Positions 34,008 to 45,054 of a stretch of DNA of 64,000 nt are shown here, piece after piece (position 1 is the stretch's first letter; each line of letters begins with the position of its first letter). The notes beneath the pieces are model-generated. The model worked only from the letters and a program-made list of their open reading frames with translations. It searched no databases and was not told the origin of the DNA. Origin of the DNA: Nilaparvata lugens (Eukaryota; Arthropoda; Insecta; Hemiptera; Delphacidae). The DNA lies in NCBI RefSeq assembly GCF_014356525.2, contig NC_052507.1, forward strand, positions 7,428,568 through 7,492,567. The letters run 5' to 3'. A program made the position numbers and the translations under genes.

Positions 34008-34551
34008 CATCTCTCAGCTGCATAGTAGTTAGTTTGAATAGTGCATGTGGTTTCTCATCTATCATTTCTCAAGTTTATCTAGACTTTTGGACATTGTAAG
34101 GCCGGTTTTTGAGCTCAGGATTTAGCGAAGTTCTAGACTGAATACAGCTGGAGTCAAAAAAATTGGCTTCCCGAAACGGGGCGTAGTCCCAGTCTTTATG
34201 ATAACCTTTATTTTCTCATTTCTATAATTGGAAACGTTTTTCCTCGACGAAATGAAACATTCCTAGATAATTCAGAATAGCTGAAACTTCACACTTTTCC
34301 CCTTTATTTTCTTTTGTGTTAAATTTTCTAGTTTTTGGAAATTCAATTTAAACGACTACGCCCCGTTTCGGAAAGCCAATTTTCTGACACCAGCTGTTCG
34401 AAGTCTAAAACTTAGCTGAATCCCGAGCTCAGAAACCGGCCCTAAAACTCGATCTCAACCAATCACTTAGCTGTTTAGTAGTGAGTTTGTATAGTGCATT
34501 TGGTTTCTCAACTCTAAATTCTCTAGTTCATCTAGATTTTTCGACATTGTT
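34008..34551. repeat. Direct ~95-bp repeats flanking a MITE
   Basis: The stretches 34008-34096 and 34452-34551 are diverged direct copies ('gcatgtggtttctca' / 'gcatttggtttctca', 'gtttatctagac' / 'gttcatctagatt', 'gacattgt' in both). The MITE at 34100-34442 lies exactly between them. Confidence 0.7.
34100..34442. mobile_element. MITE with GGCCGGTTT termini
   Basis: The left terminus 'ggccggtttttgagctcag' and right 'ctgagctc'-type inverse ending 'agaaaccggcc' are paired, as are the inner arms 'ggcttcccgaaacgggg' and 'ccccgtttcggaaagcc'. TAA occurs on both sides (34097-34099, 34443-34445). Non-coding. Confidence 0.75.
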
Positions 34552-34676
34552 AATGGTTTTTTTCTGATTTCCATCTCATCCTGTTCATATGATTGTTCAT
34601 ATTATCTAATGCACAATTAAAATATTTCTGTTCTCTTATGAGTGTTTCCATTAATGGCAGATAATCTATGTTGCAG

Positions 34677-34839
34677 GGCAGATTATTGTACGACAACGGT
34701 TACAACAACGGAGTGATTTTGAACAACCAGAGCCTTCTAGTTCGCAACGTGACACGCAGTCACAGCGGATATTATTCGTGCACAGCCAGTAATCAGGAGG
34801 GAGACGGAGAGAGTGATCAGTTCTATCTCGGCGTCAAAT
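34677..34839 (+). CDS. Sidestep-like Ig gene, exon d (Ig domain ii, second half)
   Basis: This exon reads GRLLYDNGYNNGVILNNQSL, then LVRNVTRSHSGYYSCTASNQ and EGDGESDQFYLGVK. The motif 'RSHSGYYSCTASN' carries the F-strand Tyr and Cys of an Ig domain, and 'SNxEGDGES' is strongly reminiscent of Sidestep-family receptors. NQS and NVT are glycosylation sequons. The acceptor 'ctatgttgcag' ends at 34676 and the donor GTGAGT starts at 34840. It enters in phase 0 and leaves in phase 1, so at least one further exon must follow. I find none in the remaining 29 kb. The preceding intron is 9538 bp. Confidence 0.92.
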
Positions 34840-35742
34840 GTGAGTGAGATGAAAAATTTCTCATTTTCCGTTACATTTCAATTTCTAAGCATGAAAGTGA
34901 ACGTGCAGAATTTATCAATTTTCGTCAAACTTCAAAATGTCTATCTCAGCAACAAATGTGAACAAATATTGAGAATTTATCAATTTTGTCACATTTCGAT
35001 ATCAATCTCTACATAAAAAATAATGTGAGAGGAATATTTTGCAAAAAATATAAATTTTAGTTACAATTCAACTCCTCAATCCGACCTTAATTTCTTTGGA
35101 AATAGCTTATTAAGGCTTAGGCCGGTTACAGAGCTCGACCGACTGTCAGTGCGTATGTACCATCCTGACCGTACGCATCGATGAATCAGTTTTACACATT
35201 CAAGAGCTCGACAGACCGTCAGTGCGAATGCACCATCCTTTCCATACTCAATACATCAGTTTTTCTGACTGATAAAATGGACGCATTTACAGATTATTTA
35301 ATTGCAGCTTATTATCCTCGTAAACGAAAGATTAAAAGACGTAGATATCAAGTTCACCCGATGGTCGCCCAAAGAGCATTTCAAGGGGAATTCAGTACCA
35401 TATTTACATCATTGCTTGAGGATGAAGATAAATTCTTCAACTACTTCTGAATGTCCATCAGAAATTTTAATGAGTTATTTCGAGCTACCATTGGGAATAC
35501 TTGCAGTCACATTAAGCTACGGATCAAGTAAATGTAGATGATAATAATAATATATGATTTTCCCAATAAAAAATTTAGAAATGACTGAAGAAATGGATAG
35601 AAGAACTCTGACTTCAAATATGACACTATTTTAATTGAATTCATTCATTATGCTATTCAATTCAATATCAGCTGATTCTAGGGCAGAGGTGTCAGCACTT
35701 TGGTTATGTTGCGATCGGGCTACTGATCAATTCTTTCCTTCA
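34840..35742. other. Intron sequence, no gene seen
   Basis: Contains a short direct repeat, 'gagctcgaccgactgtcagtg' type, at 35130 and 35210 (~80-bp period). The 89-residue frame at 35181 starts within it and has no recognisable domain. Confidence 0.4.
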
Positions 35743-36356
35743 TCTATATATATATATAAAAGCGAAATGGCACTCACTCACTGACTGACTGACTGACTGA
35801 CTGACTCACTCACTCACTCACTCACTCGCAGAACTAAAAATCTACTGGACCAAAAACGTTCAAATTTGGTAGGTATGTTCAGTTGGCCCTTTAGAGGCGC
35901 ACTAAGAAATCTTTTGGCAATATTTCAACCCTAAGGGTGGTTTTTAAGGGTTTAAAGTTCGTCTTTTAGCATGTATATTCTTCTTCTCCCAATCTCTTAA
36001 TTATAATTGAAATTTCCATATCATATGTTACTATAGAACTATAATCTAGATAGAGTACCTCTTCGAAAACAGTTGTTAACTGGCAACTAAATTAATAATT
36101 TTGTCAGGTTGGCATCAAGTTGAGTTGACTTTGTTAGGTTGGTACCAAGTTGAAGATTTAAATGCATTTATCGCGGAAAAATTGATTAGGCACTGCTACT
36201 TCAATCCTGGGAATATTACATTACTGGACCCTCGACTGGAATGTCCTAACAAATGATAAAAATGCAATCTTATTCATGGACGATCCAGTCGGGGGTCCAG
36301 GGGGCGGAGCCCCCTGGCTAGACGGATATGACTTGCGAAGCGAGCCTGACGGCTAG
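35743..36356 (+). mobile_element. Helitron family E, full non-autonomous copy
   Basis: 5' TCTATATATA, a (CTGA/CACT)n stretch, the conserved 'ggtatgttcagttggccc', then the 3' hairpin gcgaagcgagc and terminal CTAG. It is preceded by A (35742) and followed by T (36357), with no target duplication: the canonical Helitron signature. 614 bp, no RepHel protein. Confidence 0.85.
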
Positions 36357-36625
36357 TTATATTATAGATCATAGTTCATCATACCCAGTTCATCTATTGT
36401 TTATTCTTGTCTATTCTCTGTTTATTTTGGAATTCAATCGGAATTCCACTATGAGACTGTCTTTTTCACCCACCAACCAATCCACAGTCTCCGAATAAAT
36501 AAAATCATCAGGGCAATGAGCTGTTACTTATAAATAATAAATAAACATTCATATATTTTTCAAGAATAAATTAAACATTTGTGATGAACTTTTCTGTTTC
36601 TCTAGAATATTTCTCTATTCAAGAT

Positions 36626-37630
36626 ATTCTATGATACTTCTTAGAGAGCAATAATTGATCCCAGTTCATCCGGATAATGGAACCACACATATGGGGCTCA
36701 AATGATTTAACCGAAGTTTTAGAGGTGGGATCTGCGGTCTGATTCAGCGGTCTTATTCAGCTTTCATCTGCGGTCATCAGCTTTTCATCAGCTGATTCAT
36801 CTGCGGTCTCATTCAGCTTTCTCCGATTAACATTACTTATTAATCATTGAAGAGTTCACACGAAACTTCAATCTTTCAAAACATTTTTTTATCTTCTCAA
36901 AGAAGAAATCTCTTCCATGATATATATTTCCAATTATTCAATAGATCAGTTAGTGGAATAAATGTTGCTGGGAGTGGAAAATACGTAGAAATAATCCTTC
37001 AGATTCCATTATCATGATTTGTTCTCGAGTCAACACTTTCCTCCATTGTTACTGTACTTTTTCATTCTTTATTGATCCATACAATGAGTAGTACATAATG
37101 ATAGGGAGAGAAAAATGAGGTAACCTTGTGCTATTCCTCTCCCAAATTCAGGTAAAGTTATACAAAGTCCGAAATGGGTCTTGTAGTTTTACACTTCACA
37201 AAATTTTCATTTCTTAATTATTTTCTCAATGTAGATTTTATATTGTTACTTTTGTTCGCCATTCTCGTGATTTGTTCCCAAAATCTCTTGGAAAATCCTG
37301 TACCTCATGATTTTCAACAACTGTTGGGTGCCCATCCAGTATCCTCACATTAGCAGATCAATATGAGGTAGGTCAAGAGGTGTGAGTGAGGTGCTCAGGT
37401 ATGCAAGCATGTGTGTGAGTGTGTGCATGCATGTGTGAGTGTGTGGTGGGGTGTTTGAAGTTGACCACTTCAGTGGGTGATCACCGCAAGCTCTCACGCA
37501 CGCGCCGACACCCACAGACCGCAGGTGCCACCTCTAAAACTTCGGTTAAATCATTTGAGCCCCATACGTGTGGCTCCATTATCCGGATGAACTGGGATCA
37601 ATTATTGCACTCTATGAAGTATCATAGAAT
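36626..37630. mobile_element. Element with ~105-bp inverted termini
   Basis: The left arm (36626-36735) and right arm (37520-37630) are inverted copies over about 105 bp, including 'gatcccagttcatccggata' and 'ggggctcaaatgatttaacc'. The inside contains a family Q fragment (37060-37155) and a (TG)n-rich stretch near 37400-37450. No protein is recognised. The class is unclear because I see no target duplication. Confidence 0.7.
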
Positions 37631-37695
37631 CACCAATCTAACTTTAGTTTATATTCTATGTTAGTGCTATATTTATAACAACTCTACAGTGCTAA

Positions 37696-38097
37696 AGCAT
37701 AGAGAAACAATAGCGTAAGTAGATATCCCATGGTATAGGTCGTTTATGTCATAGCTTTTTTGTTAATTTAGTTAATTTGTTAATTGAGTTTTTAACTTAT
37801 TTTGTTAATTGTAAATTCCATTTATGTAATTACACATTCATGTATGCATTGTATGAAGGAAAAATAAACTATTGATTGATTGATTGATTTTTACTGTTAT
37901 CTCAAGCCTACAGTCCATGCAGTACTCTCCCGTGAAGCTGTGTGACGCTGGTAGTCTCTCATAATGTGCCGTTCATACACTCTCACCCCAACAAAACAGT
38001 AAAAATCGACAGTAATCGGCTTGGGATAACAGTAAAAGTTGCAACATAAATGCCCTATACCATGGGATATTCACTTACGCTATTGTTTCTCTATGGT
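37696..38097. mobile_element. MITE family B with internal LINE-tail insertion
   Basis: Family B ends flanked by TAA (37693-37695, 38098-38100). Compared with the 282-bp copy at 32905 it holds about 130 extra bp (roughly 37757-37890). These end in 'aataaactattgattgatt', a short (ATTG)n tail typical of LINE 3' ends. So a truncated retrotransposon jumped into the MITE. Confidence 0.8.
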
Positions 38098-38111
38098 TAA
38101 ACTGAACCTCT

Positions 38112-38513
38112 ACTAGTAGCCCTGTAAACAGTAGATCTCACGCAATATTCTCATCCACAAGTATCTGATTGAAACTATAGACCTTGTGGAAATACAGCAA
38201 TAGACTGGCTTCTCCACACATCTGTGTAATCACTTGTCAACTGATTTATGATGAATAATTCTATAGTCTGTTTTTTACTCTAATATTGGCGTATGGAAAA
38301 GGCTCCTTTTTCTTTTTATGTTATCCTTGAAATGAAAAATTTCCAGAAACCTTGTATATACGTCGACGTGCAATTAGAAAAGGAACATACCTCTCAAATT
38401 TCATGAAAATCTATCACCGCGTTTCTCCGTAAATGCGCAACATATAAACATTTAAACATTAAGAGAAATGCCAAACCGTTGACTTGAATTTTAGACCTCA
38501 CTTCGCTCGGTCA
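38112..38513 (-). mobile_element. Helitron-like family A copy
   Basis: Begins 'actagtagccctgtaaacag' and ends 'gacctcacttcgctcggtc', matching the copies at 18211, 58641 and 60861 over ~400 bp. Confidence 0.7.
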
Positions 38514-38617
38514 ATAATGAGCATCACTTGAACTGTCAGCGGTGAAACCAGCGTTTACACCGGTATCTTGATTTTCAATGAATCCATTTTAAATTCATAT
38601 TCAATAATTAATAATGT

Positions 38618-38843
38618 TGTTAAATGGAAAAGACTAAGAAATTGTCAAAAAACCACAGATTTAATGATACTTAGATAGACTGGTTTCGGTTATTACACCA
38701 TTGTCAATCTCTGATAAACTCTGTTCAACCGAAACCGGTCTTTCTAAGTATCAATAAATATGTGATTTTTTGACAATTTCTTAGTATTTTTCATTCAATA
38801 TGAATAATAACCACAATATCAACTTTTCAACTACACAAAAAGT
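38618..38843. mobile_element. Penelope-like family P copy inside a family F relic
   Basis: One forward and one inverted terminal unit with a very short centre. Its right flank, 'ttataatatttcgttt' onward, is the same as that of the copy at 55920-56364, so both lie at the same site of related host elements. Confidence 0.75.
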
Positions 38844-39100
38844 TATAATATTTCGTTTCAAATAATAAATTATATTTTATCTAGCAAGAAATTATATTTT
38901 TCGATAAATTCATAATTAATTTTCACACCAAGATTATTATTTTGTTGATTGATTATATTTCTACATAATTAAAAAACTATATGACAACGGAGCAGAGCGA
39001 GAAAGAGATAGCGCTATCCGCTTTGTTGAATAATAGACAAGGATAGCGATACCATTGCTAATCAAACACTGCCATTATAACGTGGACCTCACTTTATTGT
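38844..39100. mobile_element. Family F element, right part
   Basis: Contains 'gagatagcgctatccgc', 'gatagacaaggatagc', 'aaacactgccattataacg' and 'tggacctcact', the right half of family F as seen at 56365-56780. Confidence 0.65.
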
Positions 39101-39286
39101 TATGTAACGAACATGACTTCAGAGGTGTGTTTCAGACAGCGTAACAACATATTTTGGGTGTTTAGCAAAAACTAATATTGAAAGAAATTGTTAGGTCTCA
39201 GCACAAGAAGCTGGAAAATGTTATCACCAGTTACGGTATCAATTGTCTAGAGATAAGATAATAACGGCTCTCAAGGCTATGATTAT

Positions 39287-39401
39287 TAACCGAAACCGGT
39301 CTTTCTAAGTATCAATAAATCTGTGGTTTTTCGACAATCTCTTAGTCTTTTTCATTCAGTATGAATAATTACCACAATATCAAGTTCTCAACTACACAAA
39401 A
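39287..39401. mobile_element. Penelope-like family P, half copy
   Basis: Only the right-hand terminal unit: 'ccgaaaccggtctttctaag' to 'caactacacaaaaag'. Confidence 0.75.
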
Positions 39402-39778
39402 AGGGAAAAATAATGTTGTTTTTATTATAACATGTAGTCTATTTATTCAATGGTGAATAAATATGGTGAGATTGCAGAAGAAATTGTAGTGAATAATAAT
39501 GAGTGAGATTACAAGTGAAATCCAGGGGAGTACAGATAGCCATCATATTTTCATCATCACAACTATTCAAACAGTTTAGTCACTAGGGTTTCTCTTTCTT
39601 AGGGTCATATGCACCATCTATTTCCAACACCGAACCACGTTTACTTGTAGATATGGTTGCATTAATCATGATGTGTTTCATATGGGGTTTAAACGAACAC
39701 CTGAAGTTTCTCCGTTTAAACCTAGTATCTGAATACGGGCCTTAGTGGGAGGTATCAATCATTTATCTATTTATTCAT

Positions 39779-40430
39779 TCATTTGCCCCCTTCGGGTTGG
39801 GGGAGCTTTGTGTCGATCATCGTACTCAAGAATGTGCTGAAAACCAGAATTCACCCACAGCATCCATGCTTGTCGTAGGAGGTGACTAAAATGGACCTCA
39901 AGGCAACTCCAGAAGTTGCCTTGCCTTCAAACCCACGAGATCTGCCCCATCAGGGCAGTTTCGAAGGGGCAAGAAGAAAACCCCAAGAGACCAGAGATGG
40001 GTGAAACTCCAGGCACAAATGTAGGTCAAGAGTCTAAGTCGAGAGTGGCCAGGTGCCCTTGAGGCAATTTGGTGACCTCTCCTTCAGCGGAAGGACCTAC
40101 ATAGAAGCCAGGAGTGAAACTCACATAGGTCACGAGTTTGTGGGTGGAGAGACCAAAACTCACCACTGCTCAGAGAAGGGCGGCCATTCAGGCAAAACTT
40201 CTTGGGAGACGTGAGGCTTCTGACCCTGCAGAGTTTTGGAGGGGCAAAAACAAAAACCCAAGAGACCAGAGATGGGTGAAACTCCAGACACAAATCTGGG
40301 TCAAGAGGTTGAGTCAAGGGTGGCCGTGCGCTCTAGAGGCAACTTGGCCACCCCTTCCTCAACGGTAGGACCTTCAAAGTAGGCCAGGAGTGGAACTCAC
40401 GTAGGTCACGAGGACTAATCAGTCTGAAGA
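39779..40430. repeat. GC-richer ~277-bp tandem pair, LINE-leader-like
   Basis: Two units share 'caagagaccagagatgggtg', 'aaactccag', 'aggaccta/ttc', 'gccaggagtg' and 'aactcacgtaggtcacgag' (first about 39980-40140, second about 40255-40420). A preceding part has 'cttcgggttgggggagc' and 'gcttgtcgtaggaggtgact'. The base composition differs clearly from the surroundings. A LINE 5' leader is my inference; the short frames at 40084-40368 are not recognised. Confidence 0.45.
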
Positions 40431-41198
40431 GACTGCTAAGCATATCACACTGGATTGCAACAAGCAACCGGGTGATGAATGGGATGTTAGTATAGGGAAA
40501 AATTCCTGGTTCTTGTAAAGGACATAGGTATTGGTTTGCCTAACTAACATACTACTTGGGAACACAATAAGCTTCAGTTGAAGTGTGGGGCTCTTTGAGC
40601 CTTTGGATCCTTGAATCCGTCACTTAAAAAACAATAAAAAATATTTATTTGCAACAATATGGGATTGAAATATGGAATATTATCAATTGGTTCTCTTTGC
40701 TTTGTGAGCAGGAAATGTTCGAATGTGGATTGAAACACTGTTGATGCGTCAAAATGTCCCTTAAGATTCACCACTATACGATTACGGTTCACAACCGAAT
40801 GGAGCAAACTACAATTATTCATATCAAGGATTTCAAGATCCCTAATTTTTCATATCTCCAAATCTTCCATGAGAAGTGAAGTCATCATCCATTTTGAGAA
40901 TGAATCATTAAAACTCTCTATGATTGTAGATAATAGAGTTATGGAGTCACACTAGAAACAGAGAGGTTGTGGAGTTTCTTAATATTGATAAGGTGAAATG
41001 AAAGAGTAATGACAACTTATCTCTAATTTCTAGATGGAACAACCTCCAATCTCTTTTGAGGATAAACCTCCATTATGGAGTTGGTCGATGATTCAAATGG
41101 AACAGTAAACAGTATTATAATGTTATAAAATGGATATGAAGTGCTGTAGTATCAATAGTTGTATAAATATTAAAAATATACACAAATTAAATTAGTTA
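40431..41198. other. No gene seen
   Basis: Non-coding DNA; the 82-residue minus frame at 40574 has no recognisable domain. Confidence 0.4.
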
Positions 41199-42140
41199 AG
41201 GCTGTGCAAAGGCTAAAAACAAACTTTCCACTGGTGATATTTTTCAAAGTTTTTTGACTTGTATATCATCAAGCTATCAAAATGAAAATTTTTTTCCAGG
41301 AAAACATTTTTTCCGGTCATTACTTATTGAGATATGAGCGCCTAAAGTTTACATTTTTGGGACAGAACATTTCAAATTCGATAAGAGATTCCGAGGATAG
41401 ATTCTTCATGGTATTGTTGATCTAGTAAAACAGAAATTTTCTGAGAATATCAATTTTTGAGAAAGTTAATCAGTTTACTAAAAATGAACAAAAATAACTT
41501 TCAGTTCGGTTATTTTTGGTAAATTGAATAACTTTTTCAAAAATCTATATTTTCTGAAAACTTATATTTTACTAGATCAACAATATAACAATATCATACA
41601 GAATTCATCCTGTTAATCTCATTTATTTATCTCTTACCAAATTTGAAATGTTCTGTCCCAAGAATTTAAACTTTAGGCACTCATATCTCAAAAACTGATT
41701 TTTTTATATTTTTTTATTGTCAATACTATAGCTATCTAGTCTGGAGACTAGTGAGCTATTTTTTTCTACCCTAACATACTATTTGAAATGTTAACAGCGA
41801 ATATCTCATTAGATATTCTTACTGATAATGATTGTTTAATTAATATGTACACTTATGACTGCACTATAGAGGCTAGATTCACTCAATCACTGCTCTGCTC
41901 TTTCACTGGACACCACTTGAACAAGCACTACACTAGATCAAACGGTTTCCTCCTTTTGAGCCTCCGCACCAACCCTCCATTGTCTAGCAGCTGGATCGCC
42001 TCGACGTTGTCATGTTTTCAAAAACTAATGATCGGAAAAAAAATGTTTTCCTGAAAAACTTTTTCATTTTGTTAGCTTGATGATATACAAATTGAGAAAT
42101 ACCACCAGTAGAACGTTTATTTTTAGCCTTTGCACAGCCT
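41199..42140. mobile_element. TIR element family H, longer copy
   Basis: Same termini as 25384-26124 (AGGCTGTGCAAAGGCTAAAA and complement). It is about 200 bp longer because of ~330 bp inserted near 41705-42030, which is GC-richer ('gcctccgcaccaaccctcc') and absent from the first copy. The 88-residue frame at 41788 is in that insert and unrecognised. Confidence 0.7.
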
Positions 42141-43085
42141 CAATGAGATCGGATCAACAGGCTTAGCCCAAAACTATCCCTTTCTCAAAGAATATTTCCA
42201 AACGGGGAATCTGCAGATTGCGCAGACAGCGGTAAGAATATGTTTAGCCACTCATATATTGTACGTAATAAAGTTAACGTCTATGACGTCATCATGAGTG
42301 ACGTCATTTCGCTCTCACTAGCAGCCGACATTACGTTCTCCGACTGAGGAAGCAAAATTCAAATTCACTCCAGTATCCGAAGGATAGTAAAGCTTCAAGC
42401 AATACATTATTGCATTATGAGAGCATATTAGTCAAGTTAATGAGATACGGATTTCTATCCTATAATTCCATTCCAATTGATTAAAAGATTGGGCTAGACC
42501 ATGGATTGTACGATCAACCAATCATCAAGATACAGTCATCTTGAATCAATGATCTCAAAAAATTGGTTCCAGCAAACACATCGTCTCAATTATAAATTCT
42601 ATGTTATGACTTTTCATTTTTGAATTTGTTTCAATGACAGAGACAATGTGGGTGATGGATATATTTACTCAGACTGAAAGTGTCAATATGGGCTAATTAT
42701 CAAAAAGTTGATGGGGTGGTGTGGTTTTGACAAACGGGGGGATTCCCAGTTCAACATACTGTCAGAGCTAGAAATTCCATTTATTCATGATTTCAAAATT
42801 CGTCAGAAGTAAATCAAAGGAACACTTCTAGAATCGGTATAAAGCAGATAGTTATCGGAATATACTGTTATCTCATCGACAGAAAGAGAGCGGGACAAAA
42901 TAATGTGAGAAGCGGTGATGACGTCACTACGTAAACAGTGTACGAGTGTATGAGAGCCATGTATCACTCCATTTGACTGTTGGGCGCAATCTGTCTGTCC
43001 TCCAAAAGATGGGTAATATGCGCCCCACTTGGATGTAATGAGCTGGTTGACGTGTGTCATATGGAGGCCGAAAGTGATTGTTTTC
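42141..43085. other. No gene seen
   Basis: Non-coding DNA with ordinary composition. The 85-residue minus frame at 42803 has no recognisable domain. Confidence 0.4.
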
Positions 43086-43865
43086 TGACCAGGCCGGAAA
43101 AATTTTTACGGCCCTAGGGCTGTAAAATAACCTTGAAGTCAGCTGATTCTGATTTCATGTGAACGTGTTTACAAAATAGTTTATGAAACAGAATCAGTTT
43201 ATACTTCTAGAATTGAATAAAGTATCCTGCAATAAGATAATAAATTATCATTTTATTTGGATGAATGAAATACAGATATATTATATACTATTCAAATTCG
43301 ATTTTCATAGTAGGATAGAACTTCTAACCTGAACTTCCGCAGTCGACGACAACAAGCATTGTTGACGTTGACATTCAGATTGGCCAAATTCCAAGTGTGC
43401 TAAAACAGATGATCAAAAAACGTCTCATTATTTGTGTTTTATTATTCAAGAATCAAAACATTTATAACAATATCATCTTATTGTCATTTGAAAGAATAAA
43501 AAAGAATAAACCCAACCTCCCACATTAAAACATAATTAAACAAAATCTTTCAGATTATTTAGACAAATCAGAATAAAAAAGAAAATATTCGGACAATTTC
43601 CTGATATTCAGATTACCTCAGATTTGCTAAAGCTATGACCTTCCAGTTTTGCTTTCGGAAGTTCTTAATACACAATTATTCTCATATATATATACATATT
43701 GTTAATTTTTCTGTGTGGCAAAAAATAGTGTTCGCACCACAGGTGAAAATGTTTTTCCAGCTCTCAATCTTTTCTAGTCCTCGGCCTACGGCCTCGGACT
43801 TGAAAACCAATTTCGAGCCGGAAAAGTCTCATTTTCGGCCCTAGGTGCGAAATATACTATTTCAC
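43086..43865. repeat. Possible repeat with 'ggcctacggcc' hairpin
   Basis: The left end has 'ggccggaaaaatttttacgg' and 'ccctagggc'; the right end has 'cctcggcctacggcctcgg' and 'ttttcggccctaggtgcg'. The shared 'cggccctagg' words and hairpin suggest element ends, but I cannot define limits. Confidence 0.35.
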
Positions 43866-44314
43866 CTCAGTCAAATTTTGAGTCGACGTTGAATAGAGTA
43901 GAGAGCGTTCTTCATAGCTCTCACTATAGTATACTGGGATATTAGAAAAAGCATGTTGAAAAACGTGATTTTTCACGTTTCGAGTGGATTAACTTGATTA
44001 CTCAAGTAATGAACTGGTGTTTGTTCTAGCACATTGCTCTCTCTTCTTATCATCAACTATTTCCTATACCTCCTCCTCCTCTAATAATTCTTCATTCTTC
44101 GCCAACACCACATCCCACTCCTTCTTCTTCTTCTAATTTTTTTCGTCTTCTTCTTCTTCTTTTTTTGTGAAATTATTTAATTGGATGAAAAAGACTGAGA
44201 AATTGTCAAAAACCACTGATTTATTGATAATTAGAAAGACCGGTTTCGGTTATTACACCATTGTCAATCTCTGATAAACTTAAACTAAATACAAGATCAG
44301 CAGAATTTATACTA

Positions 44315-44684
44315 AAGTGCGAGATAAATTACTTTTAACATGAAGGGGAGAAACCCATTTCTCCCTCCACAGTTTGTAGCGTGGACACAGATGGACATCC
44401 TGCGCACAATTGGATGCACCATGTCATTTTGCTTCATATTCTTGTGATGAAAACATCTCTGTAACATACACAAACCAATATACCTGCTGACCAGTTCCCT
44501 ACTTGGAGCATTGCCAGCAATAGATGGAGGGGAGTGTTGCCGCGTCGCGTTACAAAGCTCTCTCACTCAGACACAAAAGAAGGAGAATGCTGCTAGGTAG
44601 TGGGAGTGATTAGTGGAGGATAGAGCATCGGACCTCTCCGCCTTCGAGAAAGAGTCATGTGAAGAAGTAATTTATCTCGCACTT
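44315..44684. mobile_element. MITE family K (AAGTGCGAGATAAATTAC)
   Basis: 370 bp with termini AAGTGCGAGATAAATTACTT and complement, flanked by TA (44313-44314, 44685-44686). The copy at 55920 has the uninterrupted 'tatactagtgggcgag', which supports the insertion point. A second copy is at 53942. No complete protein is present. TA duplication and simple TIRs suggest a Tc1/mariner-type MITE. Confidence 0.85.
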
Positions 44685-44797
44685 TAGTAGGCGAGTACTG
44701 CTATTGGTCAAGGGCATGAACGCCTGCCATTGGCCCGGCCAGACAGTCTCCTCCCACTCAACGGTGTGACAAGATGGCGGCTTGAAGTTTCAAAAGT

Positions 44798-45054
44798 AGA
44801 ATTGAAGAACACATCAGAGATTGGAATAAACGAAATAGGGAATCTAACTTTGCAGAACATTTTTGATAACAAATAATCACAAGTTCACAGTTAAGGAGAA
44901 TGTTGAGTTTCTGCATGTTAATAACAAAGGCAGATCTTTGAATATTCTAGAGGCTTTAGATATAACAAGAGTAATTAAGGAAAATTCCCAGTATAGTTTA
45001 AATGACCAGATTCATTTCAACCAATACAACACCACGAATTTAGTTTTATCATAA
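44798..45054 (+). pseudogene. Penelope-like element protein, C-terminal remnant
   Basis: The frame reads RIEEHIRDWNKRNRESNFAE, HF, then after a 1-nt slip near 44862 ITNNHKFTVKENVEFLHVNN, KGRSLNILEALDITRVIKEN and SQYSLNDQIHFNQYN to a TAA. The combination 'EHxxxxxxNxxxSxxAxHxxxxxH', a 'LH..KG..LN.LE..(D/E)I' core and a final 'LNDQ..F' is characteristic of the segment after the GIY-YIG endonuclease in PLE proteins; I assign it from that recollection. The reverse transcriptase and the GIY-YIG core are absent and the frame is shifted, so it is inactive. Confidence 0.75.
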
